Below, one piece after another: positions 1 through 6,981 of a DNA stretch of 10,259 nt. Made by a program: the position numbers and the translations under genes. Each line of letters opens with the position of its first letter. The stretch's first letter is position 1. The stretch comes from Flavobacteriaceae bacterium UBA3440 (lineage in GTDB: Bacteria; Bacteroidota; Bacteroidia; Flavobacteriales; Flavobacteriaceae). Under the pieces are notes generated by a model, which saw only the letters and a program-made list of their open reading frames with translations, did not search any database and had not been told where the DNA came from. The DNA lies in contig DFSJ01000042.1 in NCBI GenBank assembly GCA_002378585.1, positions 8,343 through 18,601 on the forward strand. The letters run 5' to 3'.

Positions 1-681
1 AGGGTGTACGGATTGGAATTAGAGCATATGCTCTCTCCGTATAACCTACACTTTTTAGTGTATCAGGATACCATGATCGAAGAGCACATATCCGGTATTC
101 CAGGGGATGTGTTTATCGACACCATGCTGGATGGCCTGAAACCACATGAGAAATCACAAATAGCCAAAGAATTTGTCAAGTTCAATGAACGTTGTATGAT
201 CCGTCTATTAGGCGATATGCGCTCTTACAACTACGTAGTGATACCCATCCACGATTTTGACCACGTGGAATATAAAATACGCGCTATTGATTTTGATCAA
301 CAGTCGTATGAAGGTAGGTTGATCATATACAGGCCTCAGTTTTTCAAAGAAAACAACCCAATGGTTTCGTTGGTTAAAGACCGGTTGCCCGCTTCCTCTG
401 TGGAACAGTACAAGATTGAGGAGCGATCGATTACCGCTAAACGCATCTTGAGTAGAGAGGCTAGGCTGGAACAATTGCTCTCAGTTTATCGAAAGGATCG
501 TGTGTCTACAGATGAAAACGTGACACAGTTATCCAAAGAAATATACGACCTAGCCATGGACAAGGCGTTTAGACAAGCGAAGAGCATGGGAGAGGTGTTG
601 ACTTTTGCGCTAGATTTTGTCAAGCGCAATTATCAAAATCCATCGGTATATCCCCAGGTTAATACCAGGAAAAGAGACTAG
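1..681 (+). CDS. Conserved protein of unknown function with kinase-like catalytic motifs (5' end missing)
   Basis: The reading frame is open from the first base, so the gene almost certainly begins upstream; the GTG at 4 is only the first possible start inside the window. About 225 codons are visible. No named family is assigned with certainty. Numbering from that GTG, residues 24-34 (MIEEHISGIPG) resemble a kinase hinge region. Asp71 in LLGDMRSYN is followed five residues later by Asn76, as in the HRDxxxxN/HGDxxxxN catalytic loop of protein kinases and aminoglycoside phosphotransferases. Asp96 in RAIDFD sits where the metal-binding DFG-type Asp would fall. The ATP-binding N-lobe would then lie upstream of the window. 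The last 100 residues are charged and mostly helical-looking. The stop codon interlocks with that of the convergent gene. A kinase fold is inference; the protein could be a pseudokinase or unrelated. Confidence 0.75.
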   Translation, partial: RVYGLELEHMLSPYNLHFLVYQDTMIEEHISGIPGDVFIDTMLDGLKPHEKSQIAKEFVKFNERCMIRLLGDMRSYNYVVIPIHDFDHVEYKIRAIDFDQQSYEGRLIIYRPQFFKENNPMVSLVKDRLPASSVEQYKIEERSITAKRILSREARLEQLLSVYRKDRVSTDENVTQLSKEIYDLAMDKAFRQAKSMGEVLTFALDFVKRNYQNPSVYPQVNTRKRD

Positions 682-1739
682 TTACCTCCCTGTTCTTTGT
701 TGAAATATACCAGGTAGTAATACATTTGGCGCTCCTCATCCCAACCTTTTTCAACAAATTTTTGGGCTGATTCAGGATTGACAAAATCCAGCTTTATTTG
801 AATGTTGGTGTCGAGTTGGATGACGTTGCGTATTTTTTTTCTGGACTCTGTTACCGCTTTATTGGCAATATCAAACTCAGCTACATCTTCCAAGTTGTAT
901 TTTGGACCTCGTTCCACCTTGTAGTGCTTGAATTCAGGAATTAATGCAGGATTATCGATAACCTCTTCGATAAATGCAGACTCATTAAAATGATCATTTT
1001 TGGCAAAATGATGAACAGCCTTGTTCATAAACAAGACCTCTTGTTGTTTGTCCTCTGCAGGAAAAACCACTTCTTTGGCAAATCCCTGACAAAATTTCAA
1101 ATAGTTTTTGGTAAAGAAATGCCCATCTTCCATCAAGGAGACTCCCAGAAATGCCTCCAGCCAATACTTACTGTCGTATCGGTTGGTATCAATACTCATA
1201 ATGCGGAATCCTGATTCTTGTTCTAGTTCAAGTACGATACACCCTTTGTCTAATTTATTGAGGTTGATCCCTTGTTTGATCCGCATTTCAGGCATGGTTT
1301 GCGTTCCTTCAACCTGAAGAAAATCTTGTTTGAGTTCACTTTTAAAAATGCCCAGTGCGTTGATTTTCTGATTGTTGTAGACCACTCCTTGAAGTTGCGT
1401 GACGTACAGTTCACCGCTTTTGATGTGTGGGTGTTTGGACTGATCGTAGAGGTGTTTGGCTATGTCACAACTGGCTTGATGGAAGGAGGTTGTTTTGTTA
1501 AACACCTGAGAAATTACTTGGTATAGCGGATGAAACTCTAAATCAACCTCGTGGGTGAAGTGATAGTAAACCTCCTCTTTTTCCCTAAACGGCTTAAAAA
1601 AAAATTCCTTTAAGTGCCCGTTCAGTTCGTCGTCTAGTACATGGGGTTCATTGCTGAGTAATAGTCCTTCGTTTTTGTGTTGGTTGCCAATTTTATGAAT
1701 AGATAGTGCCTCAAATTGAGTATTAAAAAAATGAATCAT
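678..1739 (-). CDS. Nucleoid-associated protein, NA37/YejK (NdpA) family
   Basis: A 353-residue protein of the length usual for the NA37 family (E. coli YejK is about 335 residues), whose members bind DNA and are found with the nucleoid; their precise role is unclear. Support is family resemblance along the whole chain: the N-terminal MIHFFNTQFEALSIHKIGNQ segment, the middle VVYNNQKINALGIFKSE region (about 120-136), and a Lys/Glu-rich C-terminal half. No membrane segment or signal peptide is visible. It is the last gene of the minus-strand run, 15 bases after the pRiA4b-like gene, and has no promoter of its own that I can see. Its stop codon overlaps the convergent upstream gene. A T9 run on the coding strand (1596-1604) encodes Phe-Phe-Phe and an A8 run (833-840) lies near the C-terminus; both are frameshift-prone, but the frame is intact. 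Confidence 0.85.
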   Translation of the reverse strand: MIHFFNTQFEALSIHKIGNQHKNEGLLLSNEPHVLDDELNGHLKEFFFKPFREKEEVYYHFTHEVDLEFHPLYQVISQVFNKTTSFHQASCDIAKHLYDQSKHPHIKSGELYVTQLQGVVYNNQKINALGIFKSELKQDFLQVEGTQTMPEMRIKQGINLNKLDKGCIVLELEQESGFRIMSIDTNRYDSKYWLEAFLGVSLMEDGHFFTKNYLKFCQGFAKEVVFPAEDKQQEVLFMNKAVHHFAKNDHFNESAFIEEVIDNPALIPEFKHYKVERGPKYNLEDVAEFDIANKAVTESRKKIRNVIQLDTNIQIKLDFVNPESAQKFVEKGWDEERQMYYYLVYFNKEQGGN

Positions 1740-1754
1740 AATGGTTTTAAATGC

Positions 1755-2267
1755 TTAGTTCCAAGTTTCCTCATCGTGAAACCCATAATCGTCAAGATCC
1801 TCATCGTTCAAGCCAAACTCGTCTTCGAACAGGTCTTCTTCATCAATTTCTTCCCCATCAAATGATTTCTCTGGCACATCATCGGGTAGGTTGCCAAAAG
1901 AAAAAACAACCCCTGATTTCGCATCATCAGCCAGTGCAGGAACTTGATCGATCCATTCTACAAAGAAGGTCCATAAATTCATGAAGTCATAGACGTATAT
2001 CAACTTCTTATTGGAGAGTTCTCTGGCTTCTTCTACGGTAGTGTGTTGCATGTTCTGACCCTCTCCCATATCCATCAACGAAATCTCTTGATCTTGCACC
2101 CATTCGCTATCGCAGGTGTAGAATGAGGCCATTTCTTGCCCATTAAATCCAAAACTGCTGTAAATCTGCTGGTGTAGATCGGCCAACGAGGCCGATGGAT
2201 CGATAGCGATGTCTCTAAAAACATCTGATTTGTCGTCCAGAATGACGCGTATTTTGTCGTATTTCAT
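1755..2267 (-). CDS. Plasmid pRiA4b ORF-3-like family protein with acidic tail
   Basis: A 170-residue protein resembling the pRiA4b ORF-3 family (also called the IS1096 passenger TnpR-like family), whose molecular function is not established. The family pattern is visible: a short N-terminal strand (KIRVILDD), the LADLHQQIYSSFGFNGQEMASFY segment in two parts at about residues 29-52, a LMDMGEGQNMQ stretch near 84-94, and YVYDFMNLWTFFVEW near 111-125. From about residue 135 the chain is dominated by Asp and Glu (for example GEEIDEEDLFEDEFG), probably a disordered tail. It starts one base after the heme A synthase stop and is followed after 15 bases by the NA37-type gene, so it is probably translated from the same message. 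No transposase or inverted repeats accompany it, so the mobile-element name reflects only the family's history. Confidence 0.82.
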   Translation of the reverse strand: MKYDKIRVILDDKSDVFRDIAIDPSASLADLHQQIYSSFGFNGQEMASFYTCDSEWVQDQEISLMDMGEGQNMQHTTVEEARELSNKKLIYVYDFMNLWTFFVEWIDQVPALADDAKSGVVFSFGNLPDDVPEKSFDGEEIDEEDLFEDEFGLNDEDLDDYGFHDEETWN

Positions 2268-2268
2268 A

Positions 2269-3282
2269 CTATTGCTCCGTATTTTTTGAGGTGATCAGGT
2301 CCAAAATTGTTTTCCATTGAAGGCCAAAAATTAATGTAGCCAATACTAAGTGAATTGTTTGGCTTCCCATCGGGAAATTTAGATAAAAAAGTACGATTCC
2401 AGAAATGGCTGCACCAACCATTAATCCGAGGGTAACAAGGTGTCTCCTGCTTAATTCAGACGGGCTTATGCGCCAAATCCACCATTGTACAAGCAGCAGA
2501 GCAATTGAAAAAGAGCGATGTATGTAAAAAATCACTGGAGGACTCTGTAGCCAAATTTCAGGATGAAGGCCTGAGGTGATTTCAGACTGATGGTCTACAT
2601 ACGACCTGACTTGGGTGCCCAAAATCACTTGAATGGCCAATAAAGCCAAAGCTCCAAACGAAAATTTGAGCAAAGAAGAATTGAATTGTGTGGCTATATG
2701 TTTTTTGGGCCACAGGGCCATCAACGCTCCGATGATGACCAAAGCCATGAGCATGTGCAAGGTGATTTTAAATGGAGCCAATACGGAATAAACCACTGTA
2801 GCACCAAGCCATGCTTGAAACCCCATCCCAAAAACTACCCCCCATGCCAAAACAGTGTGTCCTTTTTTTGTCCGCCACATGGATAGTGAAAACAAGGCCA
2901 TCAATAAAGTAGCCAAGCCAGCTATGGCGCCTAACAGTCTATTGATGTATTCAACCCAAGTGTGGTAGGGGTTAAATACGGCATAGTCGTGTTTAGTGTA
3001 TTCGGCCCAGTAGGCGGGATTAAATTCGTTACCAGTCATAAAATCCTTTTGAGCTACCCATAGCTGTTCATCTTTAATGATGACATGTCCCTGTTTGAAT
3101 TCTCTTTCAGGGGCCCACCTAAGCGCGGATTCCTCTGTAGGAGGAATGTAGTAGCCAAAGCATTTTGGCCAGTCTGGGCAACCCATACCACTTCCAGTCA
3201 TGCGGACGAAGGCTCCCGCAATAACCACCAAGTAAACTAGGATCAACGATATTTTTACCCAAGTGTTAAACTGTTGTTTCAT
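2269..3282 (-). CDS. ctaA: Heme A synthase, COX15/CtaA family
   Basis: This integral membrane enzyme oxidises the C8 methyl of heme O to a formyl group, giving heme A for aa3-type cytochrome oxidase. The 337 residues contain about eight hydrophobic helices. After helix 1 comes VRMTGSGMGCPDWPKC, with the Cys pair (C35, C41) typical of the family's first outer loop. That loop is long, reaching about residue 107. The next conserved motif reads EYINR (111-115), with Asn114 where CtaA of Bacillus has a heme-ligating His in ExxHR. The other three expected ligands appear to be present: His176 (LHML), His255 (IHR) and His311 (IHL). The start overlaps the CCA gene stop by four bases (ATGA), implying translational coupling. 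Presence of this gene implies aerobic respiration. Identification is secure; the effect of Asn114 is unknown and may be a lineage trait. Confidence 0.94.
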   Translation of the reverse strand: MKQQFNTWVKISLILVYLVVIAGAFVRMTGSGMGCPDWPKCFGYYIPPTEESALRWAPEREFKQGHVIIKDEQLWVAQKDFMTGNEFNPAYWAEYTKHDYAVFNPYHTWVEYINRLLGAIAGLATLLMALFSLSMWRTKKGHTVLAWGVVFGMGFQAWLGATVVYSVLAPFKITLHMLMALVIIGALMALWPKKHIATQFNSSLLKFSFGALALLAIQVILGTQVRSYVDHQSEITSGLHPEIWLQSPPVIFYIHRSFSIALLLVQWWIWRISPSELSRRHLVTLGLMVGAAISGIVLFYLNFPMGSQTIHLVLATLIFGLQWKTILDLITSKNTEQ

Positions 3283-4718
3283 AAAGCCGAATTGATGGGG
3301 GTTAATCCCAAAGAAATACCTTTTTTAAGCATTAATGCTCGAGCTGCTTCTTTCTGGTTAGGTATTTCACCTTCCAAAATAGCTTCCTTGATGGTTTCTT
3401 TGATTTGACCGATGAATGGTGAAGGACCTATACCAAAAGTTTCCATGATTTCTGCACCATCTACGGGTGGTTGAAAATTCCGCAAATGATCTCTCTGTTC
3501 CACTTCGGCAATTTTTTGACGAACTGTGGCAAAGTTCTGCATGTACCTCTTTTGTTTTTTCGGATTCTTGGTCGTAATGTCCGCCTCGCAAAGGGTCATT
3601 AAATCTTCCAAGTCGTCTGAGGCGTCAAACACCAACCTTCTCACGGCACTATCAGTCACGAAATCTTCAGCAATGATAATGGGGCGTGAACTCATGGCAA
3701 CTAATTTTTGCACGTACTTCACCTTTTCATTGAGCGGCATATGCAGCCTTTTGAAAAGTTTATGAACCATTTTGCCACCCAAGAATTCATGCCCATGGAA
3801 TGTCCATCCTATTTTGGGATCAAACCGTTTTGTTGGTGCTTTTCCAATATCGTGTAAAAGCGCCGCCCATCTGAGCCATAGCTTTTCTGTGGTTCGAGAT
3901 ATGTTGTCCACAACTTCCAAAGTATGCCAAAAATTATCTTTGTGTCGTTGTCCTTCAATTTCTTCAACACCCAATAAAGCGGTCACTTCTGGTAGGATGA
4001 TGTCGAGTAAACCAGCCTCATACATCAGAGACAGTCCTGCGCTGGGCTTCGGTGTAGACATGATCTTATTCAGTTCATCAACGATACGCTCCGGGGCAAT
4101 AATTTTTATTCGTTCAGCTTGATTTTTTATGGATAGCCAAGCTTGGGGGTCGATCGTAAAATCAAGTTGAGCAGCAAAACGAATCGCCCGCATCATTCTC
4201 AATGGATCGTCGCTAAAAGTCACTTGAGGATCTAGTGGGGTAATCAACAATTTAGCAGCTAAATGATCAACTCCGGTAAAAGGATCAAGCAATGCACCCC
4301 ATTGATTTTGATCCAGGCTGAGCGCTAAAGCATTAATGGTAAAGTCACGCCTATTTTGGTCGTCTGCCAAACTGCCGGGTGCCACTTTTGGATTTCGGCT
4401 GTTGTGTGTATAGCTTTCTTTGCGCGCTCCGACAAACTCAAGTGTGATGTCTTGATAGTGCAACATGGCTGTTCCATAGTTTTTAAACACACTGACCTCT
4501 GAAGCGCCCGGCAGTGCATCGGCCAATGCTTGAGCAAGAGCAATACCATCTCCAACCGCCACAATATCAATGTCTTTCGACCCCGCCCTATTCAACAGGT
4601 GGTCACGAACATACCCACCAATCACATAACACTCTAAATCAAGGTTTTGCGCAACGTGACTTAAAGTTTTAAATACAGGGTGATTTAATGCTTCAACGCA
4701 GTAGATATTTGGACTCAT
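3279..4718 (-). CDS. cca: CCA tRNA nucleotidyltransferase with HD domain
   Basis: This 479-residue class II nucleotidyltransferase should add or repair the 3'-terminal CCA of tRNAs. The N-terminal polymerase-beta-like domain shows VIGGYVRD (32-39) and the metal-binding DIDIV (Asp49 and Asp51). RRDFTINALAL (123-133) and DPLRMMRAIRFAA (171-183) follow, then the nucleotide/tRNA-binding IAPERIVDEL (207-216). The second half carries an HD phosphohydrolase domain, with His265 and the LLHDIGK motif (His289, Asp290), as in bacterial CCA enzymes that also trim 2',3'-cyclic phosphates. Members of this family can instead be poly(A) polymerases; motif reading alone does not exclude that, but no other CCA enzyme is visible here. 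It overlaps the preceding threonylcarbamoyl-AMP synthase gene and the following heme A synthase gene by four bases each, so all three are probably coupled. Confidence 0.93.
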   Translation of the reverse strand: MSPNIYCVEALNHPVFKTLSHVAQNLDLECYVIGGYVRDHLLNRAGSKDIDIVAVGDGIALAQALADALPGASEVSVFKNYGTAMLHYQDITLEFVGARKESYTHNSRNPKVAPGSLADDQNRRDFTINALALSLDQNQWGALLDPFTGVDHLAAKLLITPLDPQVTFSDDPLRMMRAIRFAAQLDFTIDPQAWLSIKNQAERIKIIAPERIVDELNKIMSTPKPSAGLSLMYEAGLLDIILPEVTALLGVEEIEGQRHKDNFWHTLEVVDNISRTTEKLWLRWAALLHDIGKAPTKRFDPKIGWTFHGHEFLGGKMVHKLFKRLHMPLNEKVKYVQKLVAMSSRPIIIAEDFVTDSAVRRLVFDASDDLEDLMTLCEADITTKNPKKQKRYMQNFATVRQKIAEVEQRDHLRNFQPPVDGAEIMETFGIGPSPFIGQIKETIKEAILEGEIPNQKEAARALMLKKGISLGLTPINSAL

Positions 4719-5311
4719 GAGCGAATAATGGCAACCTCTCCATTCGATTTTAAGCGAATTATGGTTGAAGGTCGAGACAGAGTTAACGATTGATCCAAAG
4801 GTACTATATAGTCAACAGCTTGTAAAATCTCTGGGGTTATTTCCGCAAAAGATTTTGGAAAAGGGTTGCCCGATTTGTTGGCAGAAGTGGCCACTAATGG
4901 TTTGCGCATTTTTTGAATGAGTCGCTGACAAAAGGTGTGTTTGACCACCCGAACTCCCAGACTTCCGTCGGGGGCCAATAAATTTTCTGCCACTGATTTA
5001 GCACCATCTAGTATCAGGGTTAAAGGATGCTCAGATAGTTCGATTAAATCGTAACCTACTTCTGGGACATCGATGATCCATCGCGAAAGCATCGCATCAG
5101 ATTCCATCAAACAAATCATGGATTTGAGTTCATGTCGGTTTTTTATATCGTAAATACGTTGAACGGCCATTTTATTCGTGGCATCGCATCCCAACCCCCA
5201 AATGGTATCCGTGGGAAACAAAATCACTCCACCACCGTCAATTACCTCATGGGCTTTTTTCACGATTTGGTTTAGATCAGCTCCGGAAAATGTGTTAGAA
5301 TTTGATTCCAC
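4715..5311 (-). CDS. L-threonylcarbamoyladenylate synthase (Sua5/YrdC/YciO family)
   Basis: The enzyme makes threonylcarbamoyl-AMP from threonine, bicarbonate and ATP, the first step of the t6A37 modification in ANN-decoding tRNAs. The YrdC domain fills the 198 residues: GGVILFPTDTIWGLGCDATN (27-46) is the hallmark N-terminal motif. It is followed by IYDIKNRHELKSMICLM, GSLGVRVVKH and LVATSANKSGNPFPKSF. There is no C-terminal Sua5 extension. The start is GTG at 5311, because no ATG lies between it and the conserved motif; a GTG at 5263 would leave too short an N-terminus. This start lies inside the upstream glycosyltransferase gene, giving a 40-base overlap, and there is no clear Shine-Dalgarno sequence, so the exact start is moderately uncertain. 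The stop overlaps the start of cca as ATGA, linking two tRNA-maturation steps. Confidence 0.92.
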   Translation of the reverse strand: MESNSNTFSGADLNQIVKKAHEVIDGGGVILFPTDTIWGLGCDATNKMAVQRIYDIKNRHELKSMICLMESDAMLSRWIIDVPEVGYDLIELSEHPLTLILDGAKSVAENLLAPDGSLGVRVVKHTFCQRLIQKMRKPLVATSANKSGNPFPKSFAEITPEILQAVDYIVPLDQSLTLSRPSTIIRLKSNGEVAIIRS

Positions 5312-6087
5312 TGAATTCTGTTTTTGTCTTGATGTACATTCGATTTCTTTAAACTGACCTTTTGACTGCCCAATATAGGGATGGGTTCAAAAGAATAACC
5401 ACTCCATTTAATCGGAGTATCGTTGAGTAACGCCATAGCTTTAAACCATAAATCATCAGATTTAGGACAAAGCTTTTGAAAAAGCTCCATGTCACCCACT
5501 TGATGGTTAAAACTGTGGGGAGGGTAGAGGACTCCTGACGATCCAATCGCTAATAAATCCGCTTCATCATACGGTTTTGAGCGATCCCAATTCCATTGAG
5601 TGTAGGGTAAAAGCTCACCCAATTCATTTCGTTTAATCAGCCTACAATGGTGGGCCATGATGTGTCCCGGATGTGAAATATGAGCGCTGTAAAGTGTTGA
5701 TAGCCAATTTTTGGGATAAATCAAATCGTCATCACAGGTGACGACCAGGTCATTCGGGAAACTTTTGAGGGATTCAATCAGTTTAAGCTGTGGGCCATCA
5801 ATATCGGAAAAGCGTATTTCAAAGCGCGGTCCGATCATTTTATTGAGGGAATGGGGAACCTTGTTTTCTAGGGTTTTATTTAACCACAACACGATTTTTT
5901 TTGGAGCTAAATCTTGTTCCAGCATATTGCGCACCACTAAGTGAAGCGCTTTTAACCGCGGTTCAAAGCTAGTGAGACTGACCACCAAATCAGGTGTGTC
6001 TTCAGGGGTCTGAGACCATAGATTTTTGGTGTATAATAAAAGTCTTCCAGAATGAAATATGGATAATGGATACTCTTTGAGTTTCAT
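5272..6087 (-). CDS. Glycosyltransferase, GT-A/GT2-like
   Basis: A 271-residue putative glycosyltransferase; donor and acceptor are unknown. From the ATG at 6087, a short N-terminal segment precedes DLVVSLTSFEPR (33-44), the first strand of a GT-A fold. VVTCDDDLIYPKNWL (about 115-129) provides the metal- and nucleotide-sugar-binding acidic motif at residues 119-121. Later come IGSSGVLYPP and KSDDLWFKAMALLN, the usual acceptor-side motifs of this family. No membrane helix or signal peptide is evident, so it likely works at the cytoplasmic face on a cell-surface glycan. A TTG at 6135 would add 16 residues, but the extension contains nothing conserved and would cover the candidate promoter at 6092-6099, so the ATG is preferred. 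It is the first gene of the minus-strand run and is divergent from a second glycosyltransferase. Confidence 0.82.
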   Translation of the reverse strand: MKLKEYPLSIFHSGRLLLYTKNLWSQTPEDTPDLVVSLTSFEPRLKALHLVVRNMLEQDLAPKKIVLWLNKTLENKVPHSLNKMIGPRFEIRFSDIDGPQLKLIESLKSFPNDLVVTCDDDLIYPKNWLSTLYSAHISHPGHIMAHHCRLIKRNELGELLPYTQWNWDRSKPYDEADLLAIGSSGVLYPPHSFNHQVGDMELFQKLCPKSDDLWFKAMALLNDTPIKWSGYSFEPIPILGSQKVSLKKSNVHQDKNRIQWNQILTHFPELI

Positions 6088-6091
6088 GACC

Positions 6092-6099
6092 CAAAAATA
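6092..6099 (-). promoter_or_regulatory. Candidate Bacteroidota -7 element (TATTTTTG)
   Basis: On the minus strand this reads TATTTTTG, an exact match to the Bacteroidota TAnnTTTG -7 consensus. It lies only 4 bases before the ATG at 6087, so transcription would begin at or next to the start codon and the message for the six-gene run would be leaderless. No TTG -33 element is found 19-22 bases upstream, which weakens the call. Confidence 0.4.
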
Positions 6100-6122
6100 A
6101 CGATAACCAAGGATTGTTTTTC

Positions 6123-6130
6123 TAATTTTG
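6123..6130 (+). promoter_or_regulatory. Candidate Bacteroidota -7 element (TAATTTTG)
   Basis: TAATTTTG is an exact match to TAnnTTTG, with its last base 15 bases before the ATG at 6145. The expected start of transcription near 6137 would leave a leader of about 8 bases. No well-placed TTG -33 element is visible; the TTG at 6114 is too close. It shares the 57-base divergent spacer with the minus-strand element at 6092-6099. Confidence 0.4.
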
Positions 6131-6144
6131 GGCAAATTAATCCG

Positions 6145-6975
6145 ATGAGAGAATCCTCTGTATCCATATCTGTGGTATTAAGCACCTACAATGCGGTTGC
6201 TTGGCTGGAAAAAGTATTGTGGGGTTTTAATGCACAAACATTTAGGTATTTTGAGTTAGTGATCGCCGACGACGGTTCTGGCCCTGAGACCGCTGCACTA
6301 ATTGAAAAAATGAGGTCCTATGTTTTTTATCCGATCCAACATGTTTGGCAAGAAGACGAGGGTTTTCAGAAGTCGCGTATTTTAAACAAAGCAATTTTAG
6401 CCGCCCAGGCTCCCTATATTGTGATGACTGATGGGGATTGTATCCCAAGGGCAGACTTTTTGGAAGTTCACCACCGAAACAAGACTCCTGGATACTTTTT
6501 GTCGGGAGGTTATTTTATGTTACCCATGGTTATTTCTGAAAAAATCACTTCAGAAGATATCGATCAACAGCGTTGTTTTTCACTAAAGTGGCTAAAAAGT
6601 CAGGGGCTTAAACGCAGTTTTAAAAATAATAAACTCAGCGCTCAAGGAAACTGGGCTAAATGGCTCAACAGTTGGACACCGACTAAGGCGACTTGGAATG
6701 GCCACAATGCTTCAGGCTGGAAAGAGGATTTATTGGCGGTCAATGGCTTTGACGAGCGGATGCAATACGGTGGTCAAGACCGCGAATTGGGTGAGCGTTT
6801 AGTGCATTTAGGTATTAAATCCAAGCAGTTGAGGTACAGTGCTATATGTATTCATCTCGACCACAAAAGATCGTACAAAACCAAGGAGTCCATCGATAAA
6901 AACAAGGCCATTCGCCGAGAAGTAGCTAAGCTTAAGTCGAGTTGGACTGACTTCGGGATCAAAAAAACTCCTTAA
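6145..6975 (+). CDS. Glycosyltransferase family 2 protein with galactosyltransferase-like C-terminus
   Basis: A 276-residue GT2-type enzyme that probably transfers a sugar onto a surface glycan; the substrate is unknown. The GT-A domain begins at once with SISVVLSTYNAVAWL (7-21), followed by VIADDGS (39-45) and the nucleotide-sugar/metal motif MTDGDCIPRADF (94-105; DGD at 96-98). GFQKSRILNKAI (73-84) fits the helix before that strand. The C-terminal part, WNGHNASGWKEDLLAVNGFD (184-203) and GGQDRELGERL (209-219), matches the Glyco_transf_7C/galactosyltransferase type of acceptor domain, where QDRELG would hold the catalytic acidic residue. The last 40 residues are strongly basic, which could favour membrane-lipid contact. 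No membrane helix is seen. The gene stands alone on its strand between divergent and convergent neighbours, ending 6 bases from dapD. Confidence 0.88.
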   Translation: MRESSVSISVVLSTYNAVAWLEKVLWGFNAQTFRYFELVIADDGSGPETAALIEKMRSYVFYPIQHVWQEDEGFQKSRILNKAILAAQAPYIVMTDGDCIPRADFLEVHHRNKTPGYFLSGGYFMLPMVISEKITSEDIDQQRCFSLKWLKSQGLKRSFKNNKLSAQGNWAKWLNSWTPTKATWNGHNASGWKEDLLAVNGFDERMQYGGQDRELGERLVHLGIKSKQLRYSAICIHLDHKRSYKTKESIDKNKAIRREVAKLKSSWTDFGIKKTP

Positions 6976-6981
6976 CTTGGT

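Noticed and set aside
1755..2267. Insertion element or plasmid remnant suggested by the pRiA4b/IS1096 family name
   Set aside because: No transposase, terminal inverted repeats or target duplications are visible, and the gene is tightly packed in an operon.
4325..4570. Minus-strand 81-codon open frame inside cca
   Set aside because: It overlaps a well-supported gene in another frame and shows no family resemblance.
6088..6135. TTG start at 6135 extending the minus-strand glycosyltransferase by 16 residues
   Set aside because: The ATG at 6087 is a better start, the extension has no family features, and it would cover the candidate promoter for the gene.
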